64,000 nucleotides of DNA from Pyropia haitanensis (GCA_008729055.1 SDUX01000002.1:555675-619674); one strand, 5' to 3'; counted from the stretch's first letter, positions 47,967 through 58,956 are shown. Translations and numbers: made by a program. Notes: generated by a model from the letters alone, not told the origin.

Positions 47967-49379
47967 ATGGCCGGATACGTGGCAGTGGGCGGCGCGGCGC
48001 GCCGCGTCTGCTCTCTCGTCCTGGCGGCGGCGGCCGGGGGACGGGAGCCGCCCCCGTCTCTGCTGGGAGCGAGCGGCAGTCGCTACCACGGCCGTACCAG
48101 ACGTCCCCCGTGGACAATGGCCGCCCCCACCCCCGCGCGGGGGGAGACAAGGCGCCGAGCGGACCTCTGGCCGCTGCTCCCCCCCCGCCACCCCGCCCGC
48201 TCGCCGCTCCCCGTCCCCGTCGGCAGCCGGGCGCCTCGAACCGCCGCCGCGGTGCGCGGTGGCTCGGCCGGCTCGGGCCACCGCGGTGCCGCGGGCGGGG
48301 GTTGGACCCCGCCCGCCGCTGGGGCCCGCCGAGGCTGGCCGCCGTGGCCACCGCCGGGGGTGGGGTGGAAGAGGGGGGGGGGGGGGGGGTGGGGGGGGGG
48401 AGCGGCAGCGGGAGGCGGGAAGCCGGCAGGGGGGGGGGTTGGGGGGGGGGAACCCCGCGCCGCTGGTGAGGGAGGGCGGCCTCGCCCGCTGGCGAGGCGG
48501 GGCGGGTACCGTCGGCTGACGGCCGCGGCCTCTGTCGTCGGCGGGTCGCCGCGGCGGCGGTCCCTGCTGCCGCCGCCGCCGCTGCGCGGCAGCGCGGCGG
48601 CCGCGGCCGGGTCCCCGCGCCGGCCGACGGCCGGCGTCGCGGTCCGCGTGCCGAGGCGGCGACCACACGACGGCAGGCGGGACACCCGCGGGGACGGAAG
48701 CGCGTGGGGAGCGCAGCCGGTTTCACCCCCGCGCCGTTGGGTGCCTTGGGCCGCGTGCCGCGCGGCCGGGGGGCGGCAACGCCGCGCCGCGGGGCTCTTT
48801 GCAGACGCCGCGGCGCTGCGGGCGTGGCTACCGGTCGCGGGTTTGATTCGGTGCGAGTGGGGTAGTGGGGGGGGGGGGGGGGGGGGGGGGGGTAGGGGGG
48901 AGTCGACGCGCAGTCGGGCCCTGGCCGCCGCGGCGGCCCGCGCGGGTCACGGGGGACGGGTGCGGCCGCCCGTGGCGGTGGCCACCCATTGGCGGCGGCT
49001 GTGCGAGCGGCGGTGGCGGCCGTTTGTGGCCAAGGCCGGGGGCTGGGTAGGGAGGGGGGGGACAAGGGAGGCGCGGGCGGGCCGTGACGGCGCCACCGCC
49101 GCACCCGCCGTCAATGGCGCAAGGCCGGCGACTGCAGCAGAGGCCGCCGCGGCGGCAGCGGTGACGGTGGAGGTGGCAGTGACGGCAGGTCGTGCGGGGC
49201 TGCTACGGACCGTCACTGGGGGTGTGGGGGGGGCGGGGGGGATGGGGGCAGGCCCGCGCTTCTTGGATGGGCTCTTCATCCGCGTCTGTGCGTGGCTCGG
49301 CTACGCCCGGCGACCGCGCGACCGCACGCGCCGCTCGAGAGGGAGACCGGCTCTGGCAGTCGTCGCCCTGCCGTCGTAG
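47967..49379 (+). CDS. Uncertain protein, weak F-box-like C-terminal part
   Basis: A long plus frame from MAGYVAVGGAARRVCSLVLA to the stop at 49379, crossed by several G runs. The most protein-like part is the second half: LFADAAALRAWLPVAGLIRC, then VATHWRRLCERRWRPFVAKA, then ending LDGLFIRVCAWLGYARRPRD. The HWRRLCERRW pattern resembles the end of F-box domains, but the rest of the domain is not visible. The first half is low complexity and the frame may not be continuous there. Minus-strand frames overlap much of it. Confidence 0.25.
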   Translation: MAGYVAVGGAARRVCSLVLAAAAGGREPPPSLLGASGSRYHGRTRRPPWTMAAPTPARGETRRRADLWPLLPPRHPARSPLPVPVGSRAPRTAAAVRGGSAGSGHRGAAGGGWTPPAAGARRGWPPWPPPGVGWKRGGGGGWGGGAAAGGGKPAGGGVGGGEPRAAGEGGRPRPLARRGGYRRLTAAASVVGGSPRRRSLLPPPPLRGSAAAAAGSPRRPTAGVAVRVPRRRPHDGRRDTRGDGSAWGAQPVSPPRRWVPWAACRAAGGRQRRAAGLFADAAALRAWLPVAGLIRCEWGSGGGGGGGGGRGESTRSRALAAAAARAGHGGRVRPPVAVATHWRRLCERRWRPFVAKAGGWVGRGGTREARAGRDGATAAPAVNGARPATAAEAAAAAAVTVEVAVTAGRAGLLRTVTGGVGGAGGMGAGPRFLDGLFIRVCAWLGYARRPRDRTRRSRGRPALAVVALPS

Positions 49380-50332
49380 AGTACGGGCACTCGACAAAAG
49401 GAGACGGCGTGGCGGAGCCGGCGGCAGCGTCGGCCGCTGCGCGCTCGACGCGCACACGCCCGTGGCGGCAGGAGATCGCCACGGCGCGCGGCGCGGTCTC
49501 CCCCGCCAATCCCCCCCGCACGCCGCGGATGGGAAGAACCGCAACACCGCGGCTATCTATAGGATCTCGCGCCTGTCGACGCCGGGAGGCGTTTGCAGCG
49601 GCCGAGCGCGGGCCTCCCATTGGCCTCCCGGCGCGGATGGCGTCCCGTAACGGTCGAATCGGCGGGCCGAGCACTGCGCGTCCTGTGTGGGTGGCCCCCA
49701 CGAGCGAGCGAGGAGGGCCCGTTGGGTGTGGACAGAAATGCACGACGGGGCCCCGCGGCAAGACCCACTGCTCGCCATGATATGCACTTCATACCCAACC
49801 GCGCCAGCGGGGGGACTCACAGCGGGGCGGGCCGGGTTCCACCGCGCGCTCGGCGTCGCCAGCCTGCCCGCCGCCGCCGCCGACGCCGCCCGTTGGACGG
49901 TGCACGCGCGCGGCCGCACACCTCGCTCTCGCCACCCCGCCGGCCGAGCAGCGGCGCCGCCGCGGTCGGTTCCCCTTGTCGGATTCCGTCGCCACCCCCG
50001 TCGGCGCTCCCGCTGCCGTCGCGGAATCGGTGCGGCGGTGGTGTGCGCGGAACCGCCCCCACCGCCCCCACCGCCCCCACCGCCCCCACCGCCTCCCCCC
50101 ACGCGCCATCCACCGTTTTTTGCCGCGTGACGGCCCCTGCTGCATTCTCCACCTTCTCCCTTCTTTCCCCAACCTCCCCTCCCTTCCCTCCATCCTCTTC
50201 TCTCGTTGCCCATTGGCCCCTTCCCCCACTCCCCGTCATCCACCCCTCCGTCGTCCCCCCCTCCCCGTCATCCACCCCTCCGTCGTCCCGCTCCCGTTGC
50301 TGGAGCGCACCCGGCGGGCGCTCCGGGGCGCC
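49380..50332. other. Intergenic with pyrimidine-rich leader
   Basis: About 950 bases. 50130-50300 is CT-rich with a duplicated block (CCCCGTCATCCACCCCTCCG at about 50225 and 50265). A CCCCCAC(C) array lies at 50055-50100. It leads to the ATG at 50333. Confidence 0.4.
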
Positions 50333-52042
50333 ATGGCCACCCCCACCGCCGCCGCCGCGGCCGCCGCCTTCCTCCCCGCCCCGCCCGTGACGGTGGTGGG
50401 CCCCTCGTGGCGTGCCGGTGGCGGTGGCAGCGGCGCACGGCCGGCGGCGGCGGCGCGGTCGGCCGCGCGGTGGCCGCGGCGCGGGGTCCTCCACCGCGGC
50501 GCGGGCGGGGCGGCGGCGGGTGGGCCCCGTGCGTCGTGCGGCCGCCTGTGGACCGTATCTTCGGGCAGCGGCGGCGTTGGCGGCGTCGGCGGTGGGTCGG
50601 CCGCGGCCGACGGCGGGCCGTCGGCGGTCGCGGCGGGGCCGCCGGCGGCAGAGGCGTCGGCGGCAACGACACCGGTGGCGGCGTCGGTGTCGGCGTCGGC
50701 GGCGCCGGCGTCGGTGGCGGTCCCGCCGGCACCGGCGGCGGGCACGCCGGCGCCCGCACCGGCGGCGGCGGCACCGGTACCGGTGGCGGCACCGGCGGCA
50801 CCGGCGGCAACTGCAGGGGCGGCGACGCCAGCGCCCCCCCCCCCCTCCTCCCCCCCCGGCGACCGCCCCCCCACGGCAGCGTTGCTGACGGACATTGCGT
50901 CGCTGCGCCTGGAAATGGCGGCCGTCGCTGCCGCCCGTGAGGACGCGTCCGCGGCGGCCGCCGCGGCGGCCACTACCCTCACCCGCGCCCGGTCCGAGGC
51001 GGCCTCCCACCCGCGGGCGCCCGGCGTGGACGCCGCCGTCCACGCCGCCGCGGCGGCGGTCGACCGCGCGCGTGCGGCCGCGGCGGCGGCCGCGGCCGAC
51101 CACGAGGCGCTCCGCGCGCGCGCGGCGGCCACGTTTGAGGCGCTCCCGCCGGCCGCGCGGCGGCTGTTTGGGCCCGCGTACGGGCGGGACGAGGGCGAGG
51201 CCGACGTCGTCGCCCGCCTGGCCGCGCTCGTCACTCCCAACGTGCCGGCCGTGCCCTTCTTCCCACCGGTTGAGGGCGCGACGGCGTCTACCGACGTGGC
51301 GGCGGCGGCGGCGGCGGTGGCGGAGCTCCACACCTCCCGCTTCAACCGGCGGGGCGTCGGCGTGTGGGTGGGCGCGTCAGCGGCGGCCGAGACGGCCGCG
51401 ACGGCCGCCCTCCTCCGCTCCCTCCTCCCCGCGTCGGCCGCCGCGCTGCGCGGTGCGCGGCTCCCCCCCGACGTTACGGACTGGTGGTTGGGGCAGGGCG
51501 TCTTTGCGGTCTCGTTTGGCGGCGCCACCCCCGTCGGCGCGCACGACACGGTCCTCGCGGCGCTGCACCCGCGGCTGCCCGTCACCGCGCGGGTGGTGTG
51601 GGCGGAGACGCACAGCCTGGCGCCCGCCGCGGCCGCCGCGGTCGGCGCGGCCGCCGCGACGACCGCGGCGGGCTGGGACGCGTGGCGCCGCCGCCTCACC
51701 GCCGACCTGACCGCGGGCTCGCTGGCGCCCGCCGACGTGGACGCGTTTTGCGCGGGCCTCCTCGACGCGGGCCTGCCCGCCGACGGGGTGCCGGCGGGCG
51801 CGGCGGGCGCGCACACGCGGGCGGTGCTTCTTGTCGATGGGCTGGGCGCGCTCGCGGAGGGGGCGGGCGCGGCGGCCGCCGCGGCGACGCGAGCGGCGGT
51901 GGTCGAGTGGGCCGCGACCGCGCGGGTGCGGGTGGTGACGGGCGACGTGTCGCCAGTGGCCGGGGGGGGGGGGAAGGGGGGGCGAAAGGCTGTCGCCGCT
52001 GCCGCGCGGCGTCCCAAGCTGGTGGTGATTGGGGCGGATTGA
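50333..52042 (+). CDS. Unidentified 569-aa protein, possibly plastid-targeted
   Basis: A single intron-free frame of 569 codons. The start MATPTAAAAAAAFLPAPPVT follows a long CT-rich leader. Residues 1-75 look like a transit peptide (Ala/Arg-rich, few acids). A Pro/Ala/Thr linker follows to about residue 180, then a predicted coiled coil (LLTDIASLRLEMAAVAAARE and the next 90 residues). The C-terminal 300 residues appear globular: LPPAARRLFGPAYGRDEGEA, ELHTSRFNRRGVGVWVGASA, VTDWWLGQGVFAVSFGG, and a final RRPKLVVIGAD. I do not recognise the family. The regular composition and absence of frame breaks make a true gene likely. Confidence 0.65.
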   Translation: MATPTAAAAAAAFLPAPPVTVVGPSWRAGGGGSGARPAAAARSAARWPRRGVLHRGAGGAAAGGPRASCGRLWTVSSGSGGVGGVGGGSAAADGGPSAVAAGPPAAEASAATTPVAASVSASAAPASVAVPPAPAAGTPAPAPAAAAPVPVAAPAAPAATAGAATPAPPPPSSPPGDRPPTAALLTDIASLRLEMAAVAAAREDASAAAAAAATTLTRARSEAASHPRAPGVDAAVHAAAAAVDRARAAAAAAAADHEALRARAAATFEALPPAARRLFGPAYGRDEGEADVVARLAALVTPNVPAVPFFPPVEGATASTDVAAAAAAVAELHTSRFNRRGVGVWVGASAAAETAATAALLRSLLPASAAALRGARLPPDVTDWWLGQGVFAVSFGGATPVGAHDTVLAALHPRLPVTARVVWAETHSLAPAAAAAVGAAAATTAAGWDAWRRRLTADLTAGSLAPADVDAFCAGLLDAGLPADGVPAGAAGAHTRAVLLVDGLGALAEGAGAAAAAATRAAVVEWAATARVRVVTGDVSPVAGGGGKGGRKAVAAAARRPKLVVIGAD

Positions 52043-53205
52043 GTGAGTGGGAAAGTGGGGGGGGAGGGGGATGGCGGATGGCGGAGCGGGGGAGGGGCCG
52101 TCATGATGGTGTGCGACGGGGGGGGGGTGTACAAACTCTGATACTGCTGCCGGCCGGCCGGTGCGGGTGGCCGCGCGACGGCGCCATGCCACCGGCGGCG
52201 GGTCTTTGTGGCCGTGTTCCTGTGCCACCGCGGCGGACACGCGTTTCGGCTGCCTCGCAGGGTCCCCTGCCGTGATGGCGGGGTCAGTGCAGCGCCACCC
52301 CCCCGACAGCCACCCTTGCTGGCGACGCCCGCGGCGGCGGGGGCGCGGGGGGGTAGAGGCGGCAGCGGCAATCAGACCGCCCCCGAGGGCGCGTTGCCAC
52401 CAGACATTGCATCCAGACCTTTGCGCAGATACCCCTGGTCCCTGGCGCTGTCGCGCTGCTGTGGGCGGCCGTCCCTCTATGGCGCTGGCGCGGCGGCCAA
52501 ACTGTGGGCAGTCGCCGCCCCACCCGCCGTCCGCCGGCTGGCCGCCGCGGCCGCCGCCGGTGGGTGACGGCCGCGGCGGCGCCCTCTCTCCAATGCCCGA
52601 CCAATGCAGCAGCCTGCTGAGGGCGCCGTTCTACGGGGGTGGTGTGCTGGAGCGCAATGGCGGCAGCGACAGCTGGTTGCCGCCGCCGCCGCGGTCCGTC
52701 TGACGCTGTCGACACGCCCGCACAACCTCCACTTCCGGCACCGCGCCACAGCCCAGCGACCGGGCGGCGGCGGCGCGGAAGTCTGCCATTGCCACCGCCG
52801 CTACGTCGGCGGTGAGAAAAATAGGCGGCAGCGGCCAGGGTGACAACGGCGGCCATTCGTAGCTGGTCTTGGGGGAGCGCGATACCGAGCGCTTGGCTGC
52901 GGCTCTGCTGCTGCTATACACCTGGTCGGGTCTTCTCTGCCGCTGTCGCATCGGTCACAATATGGCTCGTCAACAGTATTCAGTACTCTTTTGTTTGTGT
53001 CTACGATTTCCTCAATGAGGGGCGATCGTCGATGCTGACAGCCAACTGTAGGCGATCAACACGCGTTGTCGCGGTGTTGTTGGCAGACGGTCACCATGCG
53101 CTGCGACTTCGTCACGCACGAACCCTGCGGTCGCTCCCCTCCTACGTACGTTCGCCCCTCCCCCTGCCTTCTTCCGTCCATCCTGTTGCTTTTGTTCCAT
53201 TCATC
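52043..53205. other. Intergenic upstream of SSR3
   Basis: About 1.16 kb. GC drops at 52870-53100, and 53130-53205 is CT-rich, likely the SSR3 promoter and leader. No gene is recognised in 52140-52840. Confidence 0.4.
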
Positions 53206-53730
53206 ATGCCGCGTGGCAATGACGACCTGGACGAGCTGCTGACGGACTTTGGGCGGACGGCCCCCCCCGCCAAGCGCGCGGCCTACGCGGCGGCGGGCCT
53301 CCTCCCCGCCGCGCTCCCCCTCTTCCTCTTTGCGCGCGTCTTTTCCGTCGACCTGTCCCGCGCGTTTATCACGCTCGCCATGGCCGCGGCGGCGGTCGCG
53401 GCCGTACTGTCAGCGGCGTACCACAACTTCGCGTTCACCACCGGCGTGCGGCTGCGGGGGCGGTCCGAGCCGCCGACCAAGGCGTCGATCAAGGGGGACA
53501 AGGCCGCGCACGCGGCGGCGGTGGCAGCGTACGAGGAGGGCCTCGAGCGCGCGGCGGTGGCGTACAGCGTGTTTTACAACAACGCCCTGTTTGTCGGCGG
53601 CGCGCTCTTTGTTGGCTTTTACGTGGTCGGCAACAAGGTGCCGGGGGAGGTCAACTATGCGGTGTCGGGGCTTGCGGCGGCGGGCTTTGCGCTGTTCAAC
53701 TCGCGGAGCGCGCTGAAGACCATTCAGTAG
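53206..53730 (+). CDS. SSR3: Translocon-associated protein subunit gamma (TRAP-gamma)
   Basis: An intron-free frame of 174 codons from MPRGNDDLDELLTDFGRTA. It follows TRAP-gamma from end to end: a short cytosolic head, two hydrophobic segments (AAGLLPAALPLFLFARVF and AFITLAMAAAAVAAVLSAA), a charged loop, then the diagnostic YSVFYNNALFVGGALFVGFY and a last segment beginning VNYAVSGLAAAGFALFNS. The frame is open further upstream, but this ATG matches the usual length (about 185 aa). TRAP sits at the Sec61 translocon in the ER and assists insertion of secretory proteins. There are no oddities. Confidence 0.92.
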   Translation: MPRGNDDLDELLTDFGRTAPPAKRAAYAAAGLLPAALPLFLFARVFSVDLSRAFITLAMAAAAVAAVLSAAYHNFAFTTGVRLRGRSEPPTKASIKGDKAAHAAAVAAYEEGLERAAVAYSVFYNNALFVGGALFVGFYVVGNKVPGEVNYAVSGLAAAGFALFNSRSALKTIQ

Positions 53731-54880
53731 CGGCCGTCAAGGGCGCGTGGGGCGGTGGGTGGGTGGGGTGGGGGGGGGGGGGAGGAGAAGCTGGCGGGGA
53801 TCTGAGTGGGGCAGGGGGGGTGCGGCTATAGCGGACGGGGCCACTCAGTCGAAGCGGCGAGTGCGGGACGCGACGGTGCGGTGTGTAGGCGTCGAGCGTG
53901 GTGGGGCATCGCGGTGGTGGGTTTGTTAAGCGGTGGCGGCAGCTGCTGGCGGTGGGGACGTCATGCAGACCCCGCCCTGCCACCCCCATTGTTGACGACG
54001 CTGTCGCGAGCGGGGGTGACGACGAGCGCGCGGGGTGGGCTAGGGACGATAGATCCAAGGGTGCTTTCGTGTGTGTGTGTACGCTACCGTTGTCACCCGC
54101 AGGTGGCTCGGCCGCCGCGCTCGCCCACGGGCGGTTCGTGGTATTGCCCACACCAACACACGCTTTGTCTGTGGGGGATACCTTCTTGGGAGGCCACCCG
54201 TTGACTCCTACCGGTCGCTGCTGTTATTTCTCGTGTATTCCACTGTACACTTCTGCCGTGGGGCCCACCTGCTCGTCCGCGCCGGTTGGGGCGGGGAGGA
54301 GGAGCATCGCCCGCGCCGGATGGGGCGTGGGGGAGGAGCATCGCCCGCGCGTGCGACTCTCGCGCACCGCGATGCGAGGGGTCGAGCAGGCCGACCCGCC
54401 GCCCCCCTGCGGCGGCCGCCGCCCCGTGCTGCGGAACCCGCGCGGCGCCGGGCCATCCTACTTCCGCTGCGACCCCCCGCCCCCCAATCCGTCGCCGCAG
54501 GCCTTGCCACCAGACATCCGACAGCCCCTCCGCTCTCTGTTGCCGGATCGTCCGCGCCAGTGCCGTCCCCGCCGGCGGCCGCAGGCACCCCCCAGGGGTC
54601 AAGCACCGTCGTTCGGGCGGACCCGGCATAGCACAGCCAACAACCGCCGCCTCGGCGGCCGCGCGCTTCTACACCACACTCCCAGCGCCTTCACAAAGGG
54701 GCAATGGCCCGGTCGTAGCTCAGCCGAGGCCGAAATGCCTGTCTGTGGCGTGACGCCACGGGTATACGCAGAGCGACCCCCACGGCTAGGCGTCGGCAAA
54801 CTTATCCCCTCCCCCAACTCTGTCAGCCTTTGTATGTACATGCGGTCCACCCCTACGCTGGCGTGCGCCCAGCGGCGCGC
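53731..54880. other. Convergent intergenic region
   Basis: About 1.15 kb between SSR3 and the glycosyltransferase 3' ends. No gene is recognised. A near-repeat around 54290-54350 duplicates GGGGAGGAGCATCGCCCGCG. Confidence 0.4.
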
Positions 54881-57188
54881 TCATTTCACGCAGTGCCCTC
54901 CCAGCCAGTGCCCCCCTCGGCGGCAGTTGATGTCATCCGCCACGTCGCCCATCGTCAACCCACCCCCCCCCACGCGGCCGCGGAGCGCCCACAGGCGCTC
55001 AAAGTCGCCCACCAAGCTCCCCGTCGCCGTGTACCGCCCGCGGCCTTGCTCAAAGCCATGGAAGCTGAGCACGGGAAGACCCCGTTGCTTTGGTTCCCGC
55101 CGCCATGGCGACCGGTGCACGCCGCGGAGAAGCACCGACCGCGCGCCCGGCACCGCGGCCGTCACGCAGGCGTACAGGCGCTGGGAGCCACACCGCGCAC
55201 ACAGGTGGCGGGTGGCGGCCTCGCACGCCTCGATCGACGGCCGGAGGGCCGCGACGAGCGCGCGGGAGAGGAAGATGGTGCCGCCCTGGGGGATGGGCGG
55301 GCAGCCTTTGCAAAACGTGTCGGAGCAGCGCCGCGGGGGGGAGTCCCGGCCGCCACCCTCACCGCCGCCGCCGCTACGCCCCCAGCGGCTGACGTGGGCG
55401 CGCGTCCGCGCGTACGCGGGCTCGCCGGGCATGGCGCAGGGTACCCCCCCCGACGCGAGGTGGATGGCCCGCAGCCGCGACGCCAGCGGCCCCGCATCGC
55501 CGTTATCGACGCGCACAATCTCGCCCGACCCCCCCACAGCGGCAGCTTGTCGTTCCACGCCGCCAGCGCCGCGGCCGCCGCGTCGGTGTAGACAAACGTG
55601 TCGTCGTCGACGAGCGCGAGCCACCGGATGGACGGGTCGTCCCGGAGGGCGCCGTCCCACGCCAGCCGCAGGCGCACCAGGTGGGACCAGCTCTGCATCC
55701 GCTCGGGCCACTGCTCGTCGGGTACGTCCGGACCCGTGGGGGGGGTGGCCGCCGCCACGACGACGGGCAGGCCGCGCGCGGCGGCCCGGTCAGCGGGGTC
55801 AAACGCGGCGGCGGTGTAAAAGGTGATGCGGTCGGGGGGGGGGGCGGTCGCCCAGGTGGCCGTCGCGCCCGCAACGCGAGAGCGAAAGGTGGGCGGGCCG
55901 GCGAGGACAGCGTAAAAGACAGAGCGGGAGAGGTTGTGGGGGGGCGGGAGGTCCGCGGGGGGTGCCGAGGCCACCCCGTCCCGTCCCGCCCCAGCGGCGG
56001 CGTCGTCGCCAGGCACGGGCGCGCCCGTCGCCGCCCCAGACGCGCCCGCGTCGTCGTGTGTGAGCACCACGTGCGTGCGGCACGCGTGGTCGGCACTGAT
56101 GGTGGTCGCAAGCGCCGCCAGCGCCGTTACCGTGTCGGTGGCCACCCCCTCAGCCACGCCGACCACCACATAGTCGACCCGCTGGCACAGCACCGACCGC
56201 TCGGGGCCGCCCCCCCCCCCCCCGCACCGTAGAGCAGCCGCAGGGTGGCCACCGCGCTGTGCTCCCCCGACCCGCCCTCCCCCCCACAGCGGCGGTGGCG
56301 GCCGCGTCGGCCGCCCCTGCGACCGCCAACCGCACCGCCACCACCCCGTCTGCCGCGTCCGCAGACCCGCGCGGGTAGGTGGCGGCGAGCAAGAACCGGT
56401 CCGCCGCGACCGTGCGCACGCCCAGTGGGGGCACCCCCCCCCCCCCCCCCCTCCCGTGCCACCCCGTCGGCCGCTGCCAGCACCGCCCGCGGATACACGT
56501 ACAGGCGGCGAGCCCGCCCGCCCGGCGTCGTCCACCGCGGGGTGGGCGCCGCGGCGAGCGCGGCTAGCGCGCCGTCGTGCCGCGCGCGCCCGTCAAAGAC
56601 GTGCACGCACGCGCCGATGCGACGCGGCCGGCCGAGCCGCACCAGCGGGTCCAGCCGCGAGTCATCGACGCCATAGGTGCGGAAGAAGGTGGCCGCCGCC
56701 GCGCCGTCGCCGCTGTCAAGGTGCAGAAAGACGTTGCCGCAGCGGGGGGGGGGCAGGGCGAGCGGCGGCAGCCGGTCCACCGGTAGTGGGGGCGGGGAGG
56801 GGGGGTGGCGCCGCCGACGGGCGCCGTGCACGCCGGCTCGGACGTTGGCAGCGCCGCCGCCGCGGCCGCCCACCGCGGACGCGGCGGCTGCTGCTGCCGT
56901 GGCGGTGGTGGTGGCGTGTGGCGGGTGCCGCGACTCCCCCCCCCAGCCGGCCGCGACGGCGGCGGCCCAGCCGAGCAGCGCTAGGCCGCCCACTACGGCC
57001 GCCAGCCCCACCACCAGCGCCGCCGCCTCTGCCGGGCGGGCGCGGCGGGGCGGCCGGTCGGCGGTGGCGCTGCCGCCCGCGCCCGGCCCGGCCGCCGACG
57101 GGGTGCGGAGGGAGGCGCCGAGCGACAGGCCCCGCGAGCGCATCCGCTTGGCTATCACCGACGCGGCGGCCGCGAGGCGAGTGGCCAT
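54881..57188 (-). CDS. Fringe-like type II membrane glycosyltransferase (GT31 group), several frame breaks
   Basis: ATG at 57188 (MATRLAAAASVIAKRMRSRG) leads to one membrane segment (LVVGLAAVVGGLALLGWAAA), the usual Golgi type II layout. Frames change at the C runs around 56440, at 56212-56223, and again near 55530. The catalytic region reads VFYAVLAGPPTFRSRVAGA, MQSWSHLVRLRLAWDGAL, then the metal-binding DxD in WLALVDDDTFVY, then WNDKLPLWGG. The last frame follows with DTFCKGCPPIPQGGTIFLSR, EACEAATRHLCARCGSQRLY, VLSFHGFEQGRGRY, stop at 54881. The pattern (DDD, GG, paired Cys, late His) is that of Fringe/C1GALT-type beta-1,3-glycosyltransferases acting on glycoproteins in the Golgi. Acceptor and donor cannot be told. 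Confidence 0.75.
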
Positions 57189-58169
57189 GGGGGGGGCGGA
57201 GGGACCGTGTGGTCCATGCATGGAACAGACGCCGACGGAGCAGAAAGGGAGAGGAAAAGAGAAGACTAGCAGAAGGGAAGGGCAACAGGAAGGGAAAGGG
57301 GAAGGGAAGGAGCAAGGAGAGAAAGAGCGACCAGACTGAAGAGGGGAAAGGAACGGGAAGGGACGAGACGGTACAGAGATGGGAAACCGGCAAACGGGGG
57401 GGAAAGCTCACGACAGGGCCGAAGAGCGGATGATGGGTGGTCGCAGGTGCATAGGGAAACAGGAAATCGCAGGCACAGGGGATGGGGAGAAGGGGGGGGG
57501 GCGTCCGCAGCGACCAACAGGAGAGGCCTCAGCGGCGCGTCTGAATCGCAGCGGTGGCCGCAACAACACTGGCAGCGGCGGCGGTGAGAACAGCAGCGGC
57601 GGTGCCAGGCGCGACACGGGCGGCGGAAGCGGCAACAGGTAGAGCAGTCCACTACCGCCGCCGTGCGGCCACCGCCGTGTGGCCGCACGAGGGGGCCACG
57701 CCGGTGCGCCCGCCGCTGGCTCGTCGGCCGGGTCGCGGCCGACCCCCGCGCGCGCGGCCGGCGCGGCGGGGCACGCCGCCGGTGACCGCGGCAGGCCGCG
57801 TCGACACGTTGGCGGCGGCCGCGACGGCGGCGGTGGCGACACGTCGCGACAGCGAAAGGCACGGACACGGAGAGAGGAGGCGCACGGAGGACGTCGCGTG
57901 CCTTTCCCTCCTGGACCCCCCCCCTCCCCACGCACAACTCCTCGAGTGGGGGCGGCTGCCGACACCAAGGGTGATGGCCAGCGGCCGACGTGGGGGCACC
58001 CACCGCCGGGCCGATGGCCGATGACGTGGGGCGCCACCAGGAGCGACAGGGCCCAATCGGGTCTGGGCGGGGGCGGGGAGCCACGGACAACAACTGCACA
58101 CACAGTGACTCGGAGCGCCGCTCGCCGAGGGGAGTTGACTGCCACCGCTACGCGCCGCACGGTTCCCTA
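57189..58169. promoter_or_regulatory. 5' region of the glycosyltransferase gene
   Basis: 57230-57420 is a purine-rich run on plus, so a CT-rich leader on the gene's strand. No other gene is seen up to the mobile element at 58170. Confidence 0.35.
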
Positions 58170-58956
58170 CGCAGTGGTGTCAAACCCGCGAACGCCGGGA
58201 CAACGTGCAGCGGCGTGCATAGCCCCTGACGGGGCTTGTGAGAGGGGGGGGGGGCGAGCACGATTGCACGCCGCGTGCAACCTTGGCACGAAATTTTTCA
58301 CTCGATGCACGGCTCGTTGCACTCAGTGCACGCCAGAGTGCACGCCTTGGCACACAGCTGTGCACGGCCTCTCAGGCTGCCAGATTATTTACTATGGCCC
58401 AATTCAACAAGTGTGGGTGGCCTGTGTACTGCGCTGGACCATGAGGCGAGGTCATTGGCGCTATCCTCGAAACCGTCGCCGTCCGGCGCAATGAGGCAGG
58501 ATTTCTGCGAGGGAGGGCGTCCTTTGGGGTCGCCCAACTACTGCCGATTGGGTTGCAACGGGAGTAGATCGAGGCCCGGCGTGCGTCGGTGTGCACTGCT
58601 CCTTGCAACGGCGTGCGCTATTGCGTGCACTCCGTGCATAGCCCGTGCCAAGGCATTGCACGCGATGCACGACGACGTGCATTTTGTTGACGTTGTAGTG
58701 ACTGAGGACGACGAGCACGGTTTCCGGTGACATACGGCAGGATGTAGACATGCTTCAGGGTCCTCGTACGGCGGCTGGGAAAAAAAAGTGCTCCGGAACT
58801 CATGCCTGAAAAGTGTACGGCGCCGTGCGTCGGCGTGCCAAAAAATCGTGGCCAGAGACCCCTGAAAGGGGGGCTTTCGACCCCTTGCACGGCCGTTGGC
58901 ACGCCCAGACGGCGAAATTTTGATCCGCGGACGTTCGCGCGTTTGACACCACTGCG
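58170..58956. mobile_element. Terminal-inverted-repeat element, 787 bases (family 'CGCAGTG')
   Basis: The ends match in inverted orientation over 25 bases with one difference: left CGCAGTGGTGTCAAACCCGC, right (reverse complement) CGCAGTGGTGTCAAACGCGC. The 15-base block GTGCAGCGGCGTGCA at 58205 is also found at 28100 inside the 1.58-kb element, the same distance class from the left end. The interior is rich in TGCACG and TGCAC motifs. No transposase and no clear target duplication are visible, so it would be non-autonomous. Confidence 0.6.

Noticed and set aside
48835..48865. T-loop-like GGTTTGATTC
   Set aside because: No matching D-arm, anticodon arm or acceptor stem; it lies within a possible coding frame.
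54700..54790. tRNA-like GTAGCTCAG near 54716
   Set aside because: No T-arm (GGTTCGA-type) and no acceptor pairing could be found at the right distance.
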